Shown: positions 6,560-12,366 of the stretch, piece by piece
How positions within the stretch are numbered: the stretch's first letter is position 1
Layout: every line of letters begins with the position of its first letter
Assembly (NCBI GenBank): GCA_946544695.1
Contig: CAMNMO010000032.1
Location: forward strand, 1-13,624
DNA: 13,624 bases
Direction: 5' to 3'
DNA from: an uncultured Ruminococcus sp.
GTDB lineage: Bacteria > Bacillota > Clostridia > Oscillospirales > Ruminococcaceae
Notes under the pieces: model-generated
Seen by the model: only the letters and a program-made list of their open reading frames with translations
Told to the model about the DNA's origin: nothing
Database searches by the model: none
Position numbers and translations under genes: made by a program

Positions 6560-7198
6560 TTATGCAGCAGTTCTTGTGCCGAACATGCGTTTGTAAGCGA
6601 TGAATACCGCAGGGAGTATCACAAACATAAGCGGGATATCTGCTGCCAGCTGCACCAGATTCTTTATGACCCTGGCTGCAATGGCTGCACCGTAAGCCTG
6701 TTTTGGTATAAAGCCGTAGTGCATATTGAGTGCAGTGTTGATGAAAATATTGATAATAGTGATGTTCAGCAGCTTTGCAACTACTATTCGTACAAAAAAC
6801 TGTACACTCAGTCCGCTCTTGCTCTTAACATTTTCCAGCGACTCAGTCTTGTTTTTCAGGATCGAGAAGTCTGTCTTATGGTAAAGAACAGCGCCGTAGA
6901 TAAGTCCCGACATGCCCTGAACGAGAGTGTACACAGGCAGGAAGGGTGCGCCTGCTGGGTTTACCATAAAGCCCAGCACATCACAGATAAGTCCTGCGAA
7001 GAAACCGACAGTCGGACCGAAAAGCAGACCTATGCAGGCAGCCGCAAGGTAAGCGAAGCTTATCTTGAAATAGGGCGTGTTGATGGTCAGCGATTCCAGC
7101 ACCACCGACATGGCGATGAAGATGCCTGTGATAGTCAGGCTTCTGAGATTGGTGAACTCTTTCGCCGATCTTGTGAATGACGAAATAAAGCTTTTCAT
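6560..7198 (-). CDS. folT: Folate-specific ECF transporter S component
   Basis: Substrate-binding membrane subunit of an energy-coupling factor (ECF) vitamin transporter, predicted to bind folate and recruit the shared EcfT-EcfA-EcfA' module encoded elsewhere. The 212-residue protein has about six hydrophobic segments. ISFAYLAAACIGLLFGPTVG and the segment PAGAPFLPVYTLVQGMSGLIYG carry the pattern of folate-family S components. Strong support is the THF riboswitch directly upstream, known to precede folT in Clostridia. The ATG at 7198 is eight bases after GGAGG. Both the site and the start codon are inside a long hairpin. No clear promoter was seen between pfkA and the riboswitch, and no terminator follows pfkA, so readthrough from pfkA is likely. 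The unit ends at the terminator at 6521-6551. Confidence 0.92.
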   Translation of the reverse strand: MKSFISSFTRSAKEFTNLRSLTITGIFIAMSVVLESLTINTPYFKISFAYLAAACIGLLFGPTVGFFAGLICDVLGFMVNPAGAPFLPVYTLVQGMSGLIYGAVLYHKTDFSILKNKTESLENVKSKSGLSVQFFVRIVVAKLLNITIINIFINTALNMHYGFIPKQAYGAAIAARVIKNLVQLAADIPLMFVILPAVFIAYKRMFGTRTAA

Positions 7199-7259
7199 AG
7201 ATATGACCTCCTTTAGTCACAACAGCTTCGTGCATAAAGGAGCAGTCTATGAAAAGCTT
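7188..7259 (-). promoter_or_regulatory. Expression platform hairpin sequestering the folT ribosome site and start codon
   Basis: On the minus-strand RNA an outer perfect 14-bp stem pairs AAGCUUUUCAUAGA (7259-7246) with UCUAUGAAAAGCUU (7201-7188), which contains the folT AUG. An inner 8-bp stem pairs CUCCUUUA (7242-7235) with UAAAGGAG (7215-7208), which is the Shine-Dalgarno region. The stems are separated by a 3/6-nt internal loop, and the terminal loop is 19 nt. No U-tract follows, so translational rather than transcriptional control is inferred. Confidence 0.85.
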
Positions 7260-7266
7260 CTCTTTT

Positions 7267-7375
7267 ACACATTCAGCGGGATGCGAGCGCCGAACCGCAA
7301 GGTAAGCCTTTTCGTTCTGTCAGCAACTCCCCGTCTGACAGACACTTAACGCAGGGCACTCTACTCTGTATATGT
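7267..7375 (-). promoter_or_regulatory. Tetrahydrofolate (THF) riboswitch aptamer
   Basis: The minus-strand RNA carries the conserved THF aptamer blocks in order: GAGUAG, GCGUUAAGUG, ACGGGGAGUUG, AACGAA, GCGGU and GCAUCCCGCU. The closing stem can extend to ACAUAUACAG (7375-7366) with CUGAAUGUGU (7276-7267), nine of ten positions paired. It precedes folT, so high THF should lower folate uptake. A separate small hairpin GCCGC-AUAAG-GCGGC (7392-7378) lies between pfkA and the aptamer. Confidence 0.93.
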
Positions 7376-7406
7376 CAGCCGCCTTATGCGGCAAATGACC
7401 TGATTT

Positions 7407-8369
7407 TTAGAACGCAGTCTCGTTCAGTATAGCGTAAAGATCGTCCTCGAAGGCCTTCTTCATGGAAAGAGCCTCCTGGATATCTACATCATAGATCTGG
7501 TTGTTCTTCAGACCTACAACTCTGTTGCCGATGCCCTTTTCGAGCAGTTCAACAGCGTGGTAGCCCATCTGTGTAGCAGTTACTCTGTCTCTTACAGTAG
7601 GCGAGCCGCCTCTCTGTACATGGCCGAGTATGGTAGCTCTGGTCTCAACGCCTGTCTTTTCCTGGATAAGCTTGGTGATCTCCTCAGTCTTGCCGACACC
7701 CTCAGCAACAACTATAAGGAAGTGAGTCTTGCCGCTCTTCATCACCTTCTGCATTTTAGCGCAGATAGCGTCGATATCATAATCCTCCTCGGGAGTGATA
7801 ACAGCCTCAGCACCAACAGCCAGACCAACGTTGATAGCTATATAGCCTGCATTTCTGCCCATTACCTCAACAACAGAGCATCTGTCGTGGGACTGAGCGG
7901 TATCTCTGATCTTGTCGATCATTTCCATTGCAGTATTCATAGCAGTATCATAACCGATGGTATACTCGGTGCAGGAGATATCATTATCTATCGTACCTGG
8001 CAGACCGATGCAGGGAATACCCTGAGCTGACAGATCGGCTGCACCTCTGAAAGAGCCGTCGCCGCCTATTACAACTATACCGTCAAGACCGATCTCTCTG
8101 CACTTGTCAGCGCCCTTCTTGACACCTTCGATAGTTCTGAACTCGGGACATCTTGCTGTGTACAGACATGTACCGCCTCTCTGGATAATGCCTGAAACGG
8201 TCCTTGCATTCATATCAATGATCTCGCCGTTGAGCAGACCATTGTAACCACGCTTGATACCGACTACCTCCATGCCCCTCTGAAGTGCTGCTCTGCAAAC
8301 TGCTCTTACAGCAGCATTCATTCCGGGTGCGTCGCCACCGCTGGTGAGAACGCCGATCTTCTTTGCCAT
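7407..8369 (-). CDS. pfkA: ATP-dependent 6-phosphofructokinase
   Basis: Phosphorylates fructose 6-phosphate to fructose 1,6-bisphosphate with ATP, the committed step of glycolysis, in the cytoplasm. The 320-residue length is typical of bacterial PfkA. Motifs: GGDAPGMN at 11-18, TAR at 71-73, GGDGS at 102-106, PGTIDND at 124-130 with catalytic D128, MGRNAGYIA from 170, and GHVQRGGSP toward the C-terminus. GGDGS and PGTID, rather than GGDDS and PKTID, indicate the ATP-using and not the pyrophosphate-using type. The ATG at 8369 has GGAGG eight bases upstream and starts at the conserved N-terminus. An upstream in-frame extension to 8450 has no homology, and a start there would fall inside the promoter. 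The promoter is at 8441-8469. No intrinsic terminator follows, so it may be cotranscribed with the riboswitch and folT. Confidence 0.96.
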   Translation of the reverse strand: MAKKIGVLTSGGDAPGMNAAVRAVCRAALQRGMEVVGIKRGYNGLLNGEIIDMNARTVSGIIQRGGTCLYTARCPEFRTIEGVKKGADKCREIGLDGIVVIGGDGSFRGAADLSAQGIPCIGLPGTIDNDISCTEYTIGYDTAMNTAMEMIDKIRDTAQSHDRCSVVEVMGRNAGYIAINVGLAVGAEAVITPEEDYDIDAICAKMQKVMKSGKTHFLIVVAEGVGKTEEITKLIQEKTGVETRATILGHVQRGGSPTVRDRVTATQMGYHAVELLEKGIGNRVVGLKNNQIYDVDIQEALSMKKAFEDDLYAILNETAF

Positions 8370-8440
8370 ATTATATACCTCCAAATATGGGCATGGATAC
8401 TCCACTATCCTCGCCCTTTTTCTACTTATTTTCCTATCTA

Positions 8441-8469
8441 AGAATAGCACAAAGCCCTCGACTTGTCAA
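8441..8469 (-). promoter_or_regulatory. Sigma-A promoter of pfkA
   Basis: Minus-strand TTGACA (8469-8464), 17-bp spacer, TATTCT (8446-8441). Transcription would start near 8434, giving a leader of about 65 nt. Confidence 0.85.
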
Positions 8470-8477
8470 GGGCTTTG
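8450..8477. promoter_or_regulatory. Inverted repeat covering the pfkA -35 and spacer, operator candidate
   Basis: CAAAGCCCT (8450-8458) and AGGGCTTTG (8469-8477) form a perfect 9-bp dyad with a 10-bp centre. The -35 hexamer lies in the centre and the spacer in one arm, so a bound dimer would block polymerase. As RNA from upstream readthrough it would be a hairpin, but no U-tract follows on either strand, so it is not a convincing terminator. Confidence 0.45.
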
Positions 8478-8489
8478 ATAACGTTTTAA
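8476..8489. promoter_or_regulatory. cre-like (CcpA-type) sequence upstream of the pfkA promoter
   Basis: TGATAACGTTTTAA matches the Gram-positive cre consensus TGWNANCGNTNWCA with one mismatch (A for C at position 13). It sits just upstream of the -35, a position where LacI/CcpA-type activators can act. Based on a 14-base degenerate pattern only. Confidence 0.3.
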
Positions 8490-8498
8490 CTTTTTTTC

Positions 8499-8518
8499 AA
8501 AAACACTTCAGATGAAGT
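8499..8518 (-). terminator. Weak terminator after the PASTA protein gene
   Basis: Stem ACUUC / GAAGU with an AUCU loop on the minus strand (8518-8505), followed by G and five U. It lies 30 bases past the stop at 8549. The stem is only 5 bp, so efficiency is doubtful. Confidence 0.4.
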
Positions 8519-8548
8519 TCAATATTTTTTGCATATTTCCGAAAACGT

Positions 8549-10480
8549 TTAATACGCTTGTTCCTCATCGCCGCCATTGTCATTGTTTTCGGCGGGTGCT
8601 TCAGTTACTGGTGCCTCTGTTTCGGCGGGCAGCTGCTGAGTTTCAGCGGGCTGCTGTTCTGTTTCAGCCTGGGTCTCGGACTGTGTTTCGCTCTGTTCAC
8701 CCGATTCGGTCTCGGCTGAGCTTTCATCGGTCGAGGAAGCGGTAGTTGTGGTCACAGTTATCTTGCCGTTGCATACGACAACTGTCAGCACCTCACCCTT
8801 TTCGATATTGATGAAGTTGCCTGCGGTGATGCTTGTTCTGATGACGTAATCCACGTCAACATTGGCAGACTTCTCATTAGTCACCTTATACTTGATGAAC
8901 AGGCTGTCCAGCAGGTCGAGGTACTCCTTCTTGGAATAGCCTGCGCAATCGGGCACGGGTATGCTGGGCGGACCTGCGCAAACTTCCAGCACCAGTTCAT
9001 TCTGTCTTTCGGGGGCATAATCCGAACCCTCGGGAATGCTCTGGCTCTTGACATAGCCCGGTTCATCCGTATCGGAATAGTAGTACTTCGGCTTGAGCTC
9101 AAATTCATCGCCCATCTGTCTTTCGACTTCAAAGTAGGTCAGACCCACAACATTCGGCATTATCGAACCCGTGCCGAACTCAGTGTCATCTATGGGCGCT
9201 GTTTTCTCGGTCGATGCGGTAGTGCCGTAATTGTAGCTGTCTTCTTCCTCGCTGTCGTTCTCATAGTCATAATCGATGGCAGGTGTGCGGGAAGATGTCT
9301 TATCCGTTTCGGAGGGCGGTGCGAAAAGCTGTGTCATCAGGTATATACCGATGCCCAGAAGTACGGCAAGCACCACGAATCCCACGATGGTGGCAAGGCG
9401 GCTGCCTTTTTTCTTCTGGGGAGCTTTGCGGTTCTGTCCTTCGCTCCTGCGCTGTCTTTCTTCACGGGGTATATGCTGTATCGGGATCGTCTGTGTTGAC
9501 CCCTTGGAATGTTCCATTCTGGGCGGCTGTTCAAAAAGACCCGAGACCAGTTCTGTGACGGTCTGTGTTCTTTCCTCGCCACGCACAGCCATCGCTTGTG
9601 CCAGCGCATCGGAGATATGTCTCGGAATGCGTGGGTTGATGCGTGCGGCTTCCACCAGTGTATCGTTATGTATCCTTGTATTCGCATCGAGCGGCATGCA
9701 GCCTGTCAGTATGCGGTAAATGACAGCAGCAACGGCATAAACATCTGTCCATGTACCCTGCCACTGCAGCGACGAATACTGTTCGGGTGCGGTGTAGCCC
9801 GAATAGAAATCAGGCATCATACCTGTGTTGGAAGTCCTTATAGAACTTATGCAGAAGCCCGTCAGCTTCAGTTCACCGTCGGTAGTCACGATGATGTTCT
9901 CAGGCGAGATGCCCCTGTGGATAATGCCTGAGTTGTGTATTATATTCAGTGTTGTGAACAGTGGCACGAACAGCTTCTTCACCTGTTCCCAGGTCAGGAA
10001 GCCCGTGTTTGACTGGAGAAATTTCTTCAGCGAAACGCCTTCAACGTATTCCAGTATTACATAGGTCGTGTTGTTCTCGGCGAACATATCCTTTGCAGTG
10101 ACGATATGGGTCAGGTTGCGCATACGTGAAAGTACCTTGTTCATATCCGCAAATTCCGACATAAAGGTCTTATACTTTGCAAGACAGTCCTGATTCACCT
10201 TTATATTCAGACCGTCGGGTTCTCTTTCGCAGAGTGTATCGGGCATATATTCACGGCAGACGCACTTGCATTTGCCCACCATATCATAACATATATAAGA
10301 TGCACCCTCGCCGTTATAGGACAGCATCTTGCCTATAACATATCTGTTGTCCAGCACAGTTTTCGGTGCTAAATAAGACTGCAAATGGGGAATATCGTCC
10401 GAATAGCTGCAATAATGGCAGTGCCCGTCGGCATCAAGTTCATTCATGCAGCCCATGCACAGCTTAACACTCGGTTCCAT
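8549..10480 (-). CDS. Membrane-anchored PASTA-domain protein with degenerate Ser/Thr kinase domain (probable pseudokinase)
   Basis: 643 residues. Order: CxxC-CxxC zinc-knuckle-like N-terminus (C8, C11, C21, C24); kinase-like domain (about 45-310); basic linker; one transmembrane segment (361-384); acidic spacer; two PASTA domains (about 441-503 and 504-572), expected outside and able to bind peptidoglycan stem fragments; and a Glu/Gln/Thr/Ser/Pro-rich tail (573-643). The fold of a PknB/Stk1-type kinase is clear (APEQ, TDVYAVAAVIYRILTG), but three hallmark residues differ. The VAIK lysine is R76, the HRD aspartate is G190 (HRGISPEN), and the DFG aspartate is T207 (TGF). Catalysis is therefore doubtful. 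The start at 10480 has AAGGAGGT upstream; an in-frame ATG at 10558 lacks a ribosome site. No PrpC-type phosphatase is adjacent. The neighbouring GT2 and LCP genes fit an envelope role. Confidence 0.9.
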   Translation of the reverse strand: MEPSVKLCMGCMNELDADGHCHYCSYSDDIPHLQSYLAPKTVLDNRYVIGKMLSYNGEGASYICYDMVGKCKCVCREYMPDTLCEREPDGLNIKVNQDCLAKYKTFMSEFADMNKVLSRMRNLTHIVTAKDMFAENNTTYVILEYVEGVSLKKFLQSNTGFLTWEQVKKLFVPLFTTLNIIHNSGIIHRGISPENIIVTTDGELKLTGFCISSIRTSNTGMMPDFYSGYTAPEQYSSLQWQGTWTDVYAVAAVIYRILTGCMPLDANTRIHNDTLVEAARINPRIPRHISDALAQAMAVRGEERTQTVTELVSGLFEQPPRMEHSKGSTQTIPIQHIPREERQRRSEGQNRKAPQKKKGSRLATIVGFVVLAVLLGIGIYLMTQLFAPPSETDKTSSRTPAIDYDYENDSEEEDSYNYGTTASTEKTAPIDDTEFGTGSIMPNVVGLTYFEVERQMGDEFELKPKYYYSDTDEPGYVKSQSIPEGSDYAPERQNELVLEVCAGPPSIPVPDCAGYSKKEYLDLLDSLFIKYKVTNEKSANVDVDYVIRTSITAGNFINIEKGEVLTVVVCNGKITVTTTTASSTDESSAETESGEQSETQSETQAETEQQPAETQQLPAETEAPVTEAPAENNDNGGDEEQAY

Positions 10481-10576
10481 ACCGAACCTCCTTACTTTAT
10501 AATATAAGGCAGCCACGCTGCCAATGTAAAAACTTTCCTTACAATACCGAGCCGCCATTGCTGACGGCGCTTAATA

Positions 10577-10605
10577 ATATTACCAACTTTTCAGCATAAA
10601 GTCAA
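10577..10605 (-). promoter_or_regulatory. Promoter of the PASTA protein gene
   Basis: Minus-strand TTGACT (10605-10600), 17-bp spacer, TAATAT (10582-10577), start near 10570 with a leader of about 90 nt. The leader contains a perfect GGCAGC-GTG-GCTGCC hairpin (10522-10508) about 16 nt upstream of the ribosome site. A second weaker match, TTTACA (10530-10525), 18 bp, TATATT (10506-10501), would start almost at the ribosome site and is less likely. Confidence 0.6.
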
Positions 10606-10680
10606 GCATATATCCGTATTTGTACCGTATGTGAAACAATTTGTATTCTTTCTGTAAGATTTCTCATCATACGACATCTT

Positions 10681-10701
10681 TATAAAGGAACAATGTGTTC
10701 C
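10681..10701 (-). terminator. Possible weak terminator after the GT2 gene
   Basis: GGAACA-CAT-TGTTCC hairpin on the minus strand (10701-10687), followed by TTTATA. The stem is short and AT-rich, and it sits 31 bases past the stop. Confidence 0.4.
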
Positions 10702-10732
10702 GTTCATGTTGGGGCAATGAAAATGCTGTAAA

Positions 10733-11569
10733 CTATTTGCGAAGCAGCTTTTTATAGAAACTTCCCGTCAGTGATGCGGGCATGATGAACATTATCAGCT
10801 GTGCCGCAGCAGTCACTGTGAAGTCCCACAGGCTTGAAAAGCCCGAGCGGTGTATCTTCCATCTTACAGCGATAAAAGACTTTGTGTTCGCCCAGTTGCG
10901 GCGTCTGTCATAGTTGCCTTCGGTGACACGGTAGCGCACCAGCACCTTAGGTATGTTCCTGCCCACAGCGCCTGCCGCCAGCATTCTCACCACGAAGTCG
11001 TAGTCCTCACACCTGCGCACTGTCGAATATCCGCCGATCTTTTCGACCATTGACTTTTTATAGACCAGTGTCGGGTTATTGAAGGGATTTCTCCTTCTGG
11101 CAAACTTGCGTATGGCTGCATTGCCGATGGGTGTTTTCTTGACAGCTATCTCCTCACCTGTGGCACTGTCGAATTCGCTGATATAAGCGCCCAGCATATC
11201 AACTCCCGGGTGTTTTGCCATCAGGTACAATGAAAGTTCGCATCTTTCGGGCAGTGCGATATCGTCCGAATCCATCTTGACGATATACTCATTCCTGCAC
11301 ACTGCAAGACCTGCGTTGGCACATTCGCCCACGCCCACGTTCTTTTTCATTCGCAGCGGTCTGAAAAAGCTGTACTTCTCCTCATACTCGCTGACTATCT
11401 CATCAAGTTCATCGGTGAGGGGACCGTCACATACCAGCACGAAGTCATTTGTAACAAAGGTCTGTCCCAGCATACTGTCGATGCACGCCCTGAAACGGTC
11501 GGGCTTTTCGCCGCTGTAAACTGACATAAGCACACTGTAATCGGGCAGCTTCACGCCTTTTCTCTCCAT
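10733..11569 (-). CDS. Family 2 glycosyltransferase (capsule/wall polysaccharide type)
   Basis: GT2 family, GT-A fold enzyme of 278 residues that would transfer a sugar from an NDP-sugar to a growing glycan or lipid carrier at the inner membrane face. Visible are the N-terminal strand YSVLMSVYSGE, the donor-site aspartate in LVCDGP (D48), the metal-binding DSDD (100-103) in VKMDSDD, a NPFNNPTLVYKK segment, and a CEDYDFVVRML motif that matches the ED acceptor/base region. A hydrophobic stretch near the C-terminus (about 250-270) may associate with the membrane. The start is placed at 11569, nine bases after GGAGG; the in-frame ATG at 11575 is only three bases away. It is a single-gene unit with its own promoter. 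Donor and acceptor are not predictable. The nearby LCP protein, which attaches glycans to peptidoglycan, suggests an envelope polymer. Confidence 0.92.
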   Translation of the reverse strand: MERKGVKLPDYSVLMSVYSGEKPDRFRACIDSMLGQTFVTNDFVLVCDGPLTDELDEIVSEYEEKYSFFRPLRMKKNVGVGECANAGLAVCRNEYIVKMDSDDIALPERCELSLYLMAKHPGVDMLGAYISEFDSATGEEIAVKKTPIGNAAIRKFARRRNPFNNPTLVYKKSMVEKIGGYSTVRRCEDYDFVVRMLAAGAVGRNIPKVLVRYRVTEGNYDRRRNWANTKSFIAVRWKIHRSGFSSLWDFTVTAAAQLIMFIMPASLTGSFYKKLLRK

Positions 11570-11603
11570 CAGCATGCACCTCCATCTTTTATCATACATA
11601 GTT

Positions 11604-11632
11604 ATTGTAACATTTTTATTTGTTTTTGTCAA
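11604..11632 (-). promoter_or_regulatory. Sigma-A promoter of the GT2 gene
   Basis: Minus-strand TTGACA (11632-11627), 17-bp A/T-rich spacer, TACAAT (11609-11604). The start near 11597 leaves a leader of about 28 nt with GGAGG. Confidence 0.85.
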
Positions 11633-11637
11633 CATAC

Positions 11638-11659
11638 TGTGTATGACAGTTCGTACACA
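11638..11659. promoter_or_regulatory. Dyad TGTGTA-N10-TACACA directly upstream of the GT2 promoter
   Basis: Perfect 6-bp half sites (11638-11643 and 11654-11659) separated by one helical turn, five bases upstream of the GT2 -35. The spacing fits a dimeric DNA-binding protein. No known regulator is assigned. Confidence 0.35.
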
Positions 11660-11754
11660 AATAATATAAATATGGCATTTATATCAATTTCTTAATCGCA
11701 TAAGGCAAAAAACACAGCGTTGTCATCGGGGCAGAAAAAATGTGCATAACTCCA

Positions 11755-11768
11755 TATATAGCTATATA
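11755..11768. repeat. Perfect 14-bp palindrome TATATAGCTATATA
   Basis: Self-complementary block in the intergenic region between the GT2 gene and the XRE gene. It might be a protein site or merely low-complexity AT sequence. The rest of 11660-11880 shows no gene. Confidence 0.3.
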
Positions 11769-11818
11769 GCGTGTATTGCGGTGCATTATGCCCGAGAAAC
11801 GATGTATTTAGTTAAGTA

Positions 11819-11838
11819 TTTGTGTCTATGTACACAAA
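11819..11838. promoter_or_regulatory. Dyad TTTGTGT-N6-ACACAAA upstream of the XRE gene
   Basis: Perfect 7-bp half sites (11819-11825 and 11832-11838). The core TGTGT/ACACA is shared with the dyad at 11638-11659 near the GT2 promoter. It lies about 50 bp upstream of the putative XRE promoter. Confidence 0.35.
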
Positions 11839-11889
11839 ATATTCAAGCAAAATTAACGTTTTTTTGGAGCATACAAAGGGGTGCAAAAT

Positions 11890-11919
11890 GTGAATTTGTA
11901 AATATTTCTATGTTAAAAT
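11890..11919 (+). promoter_or_regulatory. Possible promoter of the XRE gene
   Basis: TAAAAT (11914-11919) preceded by TGT (extended -10), with a poor -35 GTGAAT (11890-11895) at 18 bp. The start would be near 11926, leaving a leader of about 90 nt. Confidence 0.4.
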
Positions 11920-11946
11920 AATTGTCAGGAATGGGGTGTAACATGC

Positions 11947-11973
11947 CTGCAAATTAACATCAGCGATTTGCAG
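11947..11973 (+). promoter_or_regulatory. Leader hairpin before the XRE gene
   Basis: Perfect 8-bp stem CTGCAAAT (11947-11954) with ATTTGCAG (11966-11973), 11-nt loop, no U-tract. It ends 30 bases before the ribosome site, so it does not hide it. It could stabilise the mRNA or bind a protein. Confidence 0.35.
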
Positions 11974-12016
11974 TGGCAGTGTGGAAAAGTAAGCTAAATG
12001 CTGAAGGAGGGATAGT

Positions 12017-12238
12017 ATGTATTTCTATCAGCGCATCAGAGACCTGCGGGAGGATAACGATCTTTCACAGCAGAAAGTGGCGGAACATCTGGAGATAACC
12101 AGGCAGCAGTATCAGTTATATGAATGCGGCAAGCGAGAGATGCCCATGCATCTTTTTATCAGACTGGCGGATTTTTACAAGGTCAGCCTTGATTTTCTTG
12201 CGGGCAGAAAGCTGCACAGACAGGACAAGGACGCCTGA
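12017..12238 (+). CDS. Small XRE-family helix-turn-helix DNA-binding protein
   Basis: 73 residues, almost entirely a Cro/C1-type HTH domain: RIRDLREDNDLSQQKVAEHL covers the first helices and recognition turn, ITRQQYQLYECGKREMP the recognition helix and following turn, and LADFYKVSLDFLAGR the typical closing helices. There is no sensor or dimerisation domain. It is expected to act as a cytoplasmic transcription regulator. AAGGAGGG lies five bases before the ATG. It stands alone on the plus strand between minus-strand envelope genes, with a structured leader and two terminators behind it. No toxin or phage gene is adjacent. Targets are unknown; the two TGTGT/ACACA dyads upstream are candidates only by position. 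Confidence 0.9.
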   Translation: MYFYQRIRDLREDNDLSQQKVAEHLEITRQQYQLYECGKREMPMHLFIRLADFYKVSLDFLAGRKLHRQDKDA

Positions 12239-12263
12239 ACAGGATCTATCAGTGAAAGAACAT

Positions 12264-12293
12264 GGCTGTCGTCATAGCGTCAGCCTTTCTTTT
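12264..12293 (+). terminator. Rho-independent terminator of the XRE gene
   Basis: Stem GGCTGTCG / CGTCAGCC (one T-T mismatch) with a TCATAG loop at 12264-12285, followed by TTTCTTTT. It starts 25 bases past the stop codon. Confidence 0.65.
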
Positions 12294-12320
12294 GGTGGCA
12301 AAAAATCACAGGCATAGTAT

Positions 12321-12366
12321 AAAAAGCACACATGCTTCATGAAACATGTGTGCTTTGTTTTTTTTC
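12321..12366. terminator. Bidirectional terminator between convergent XRE and LCP genes
   Basis: Perfect 12-bp stem AAAGCACACATG (12323-12334) with CATGTGTGCTTT (12345-12356), 10-nt loop. The plus strand continues into GTTTTTTTT and the minus strand into a TTTTT-TAT tract, so it can stop transcription from both sides. The T-run touches the LCP stop codon. Confidence 0.93.

Noticed and set aside
6456..6596. 46-codon plus-strand frame before and across the folT terminator
   Set aside because: No ribosome site, runs through a clear minus-strand terminator and into folT antisense, no recognisable motif.
8450..8477. CAAAGCCCT/AGGGCTTTG hairpin as a terminator of the PASTA gene
   Set aside because: No U-tract follows on either strand, and the pfkA -35 lies inside it; an operator reading fits better.
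9276..9931. Several plus-strand frames of 79-147 codons opposite the kinase-like domain
   Set aside because: Antisense to the PASTA gene, overlapping one another, no ribosome sites and no recognisable domains.
10481..10558. 26-residue N-terminal extension of the PASTA protein
   Set aside because: The upstream ATG lacks a ribosome site, while the ATG at 10480 has AAGGAGGT at good spacing and begins just before the CxxC knuckle.
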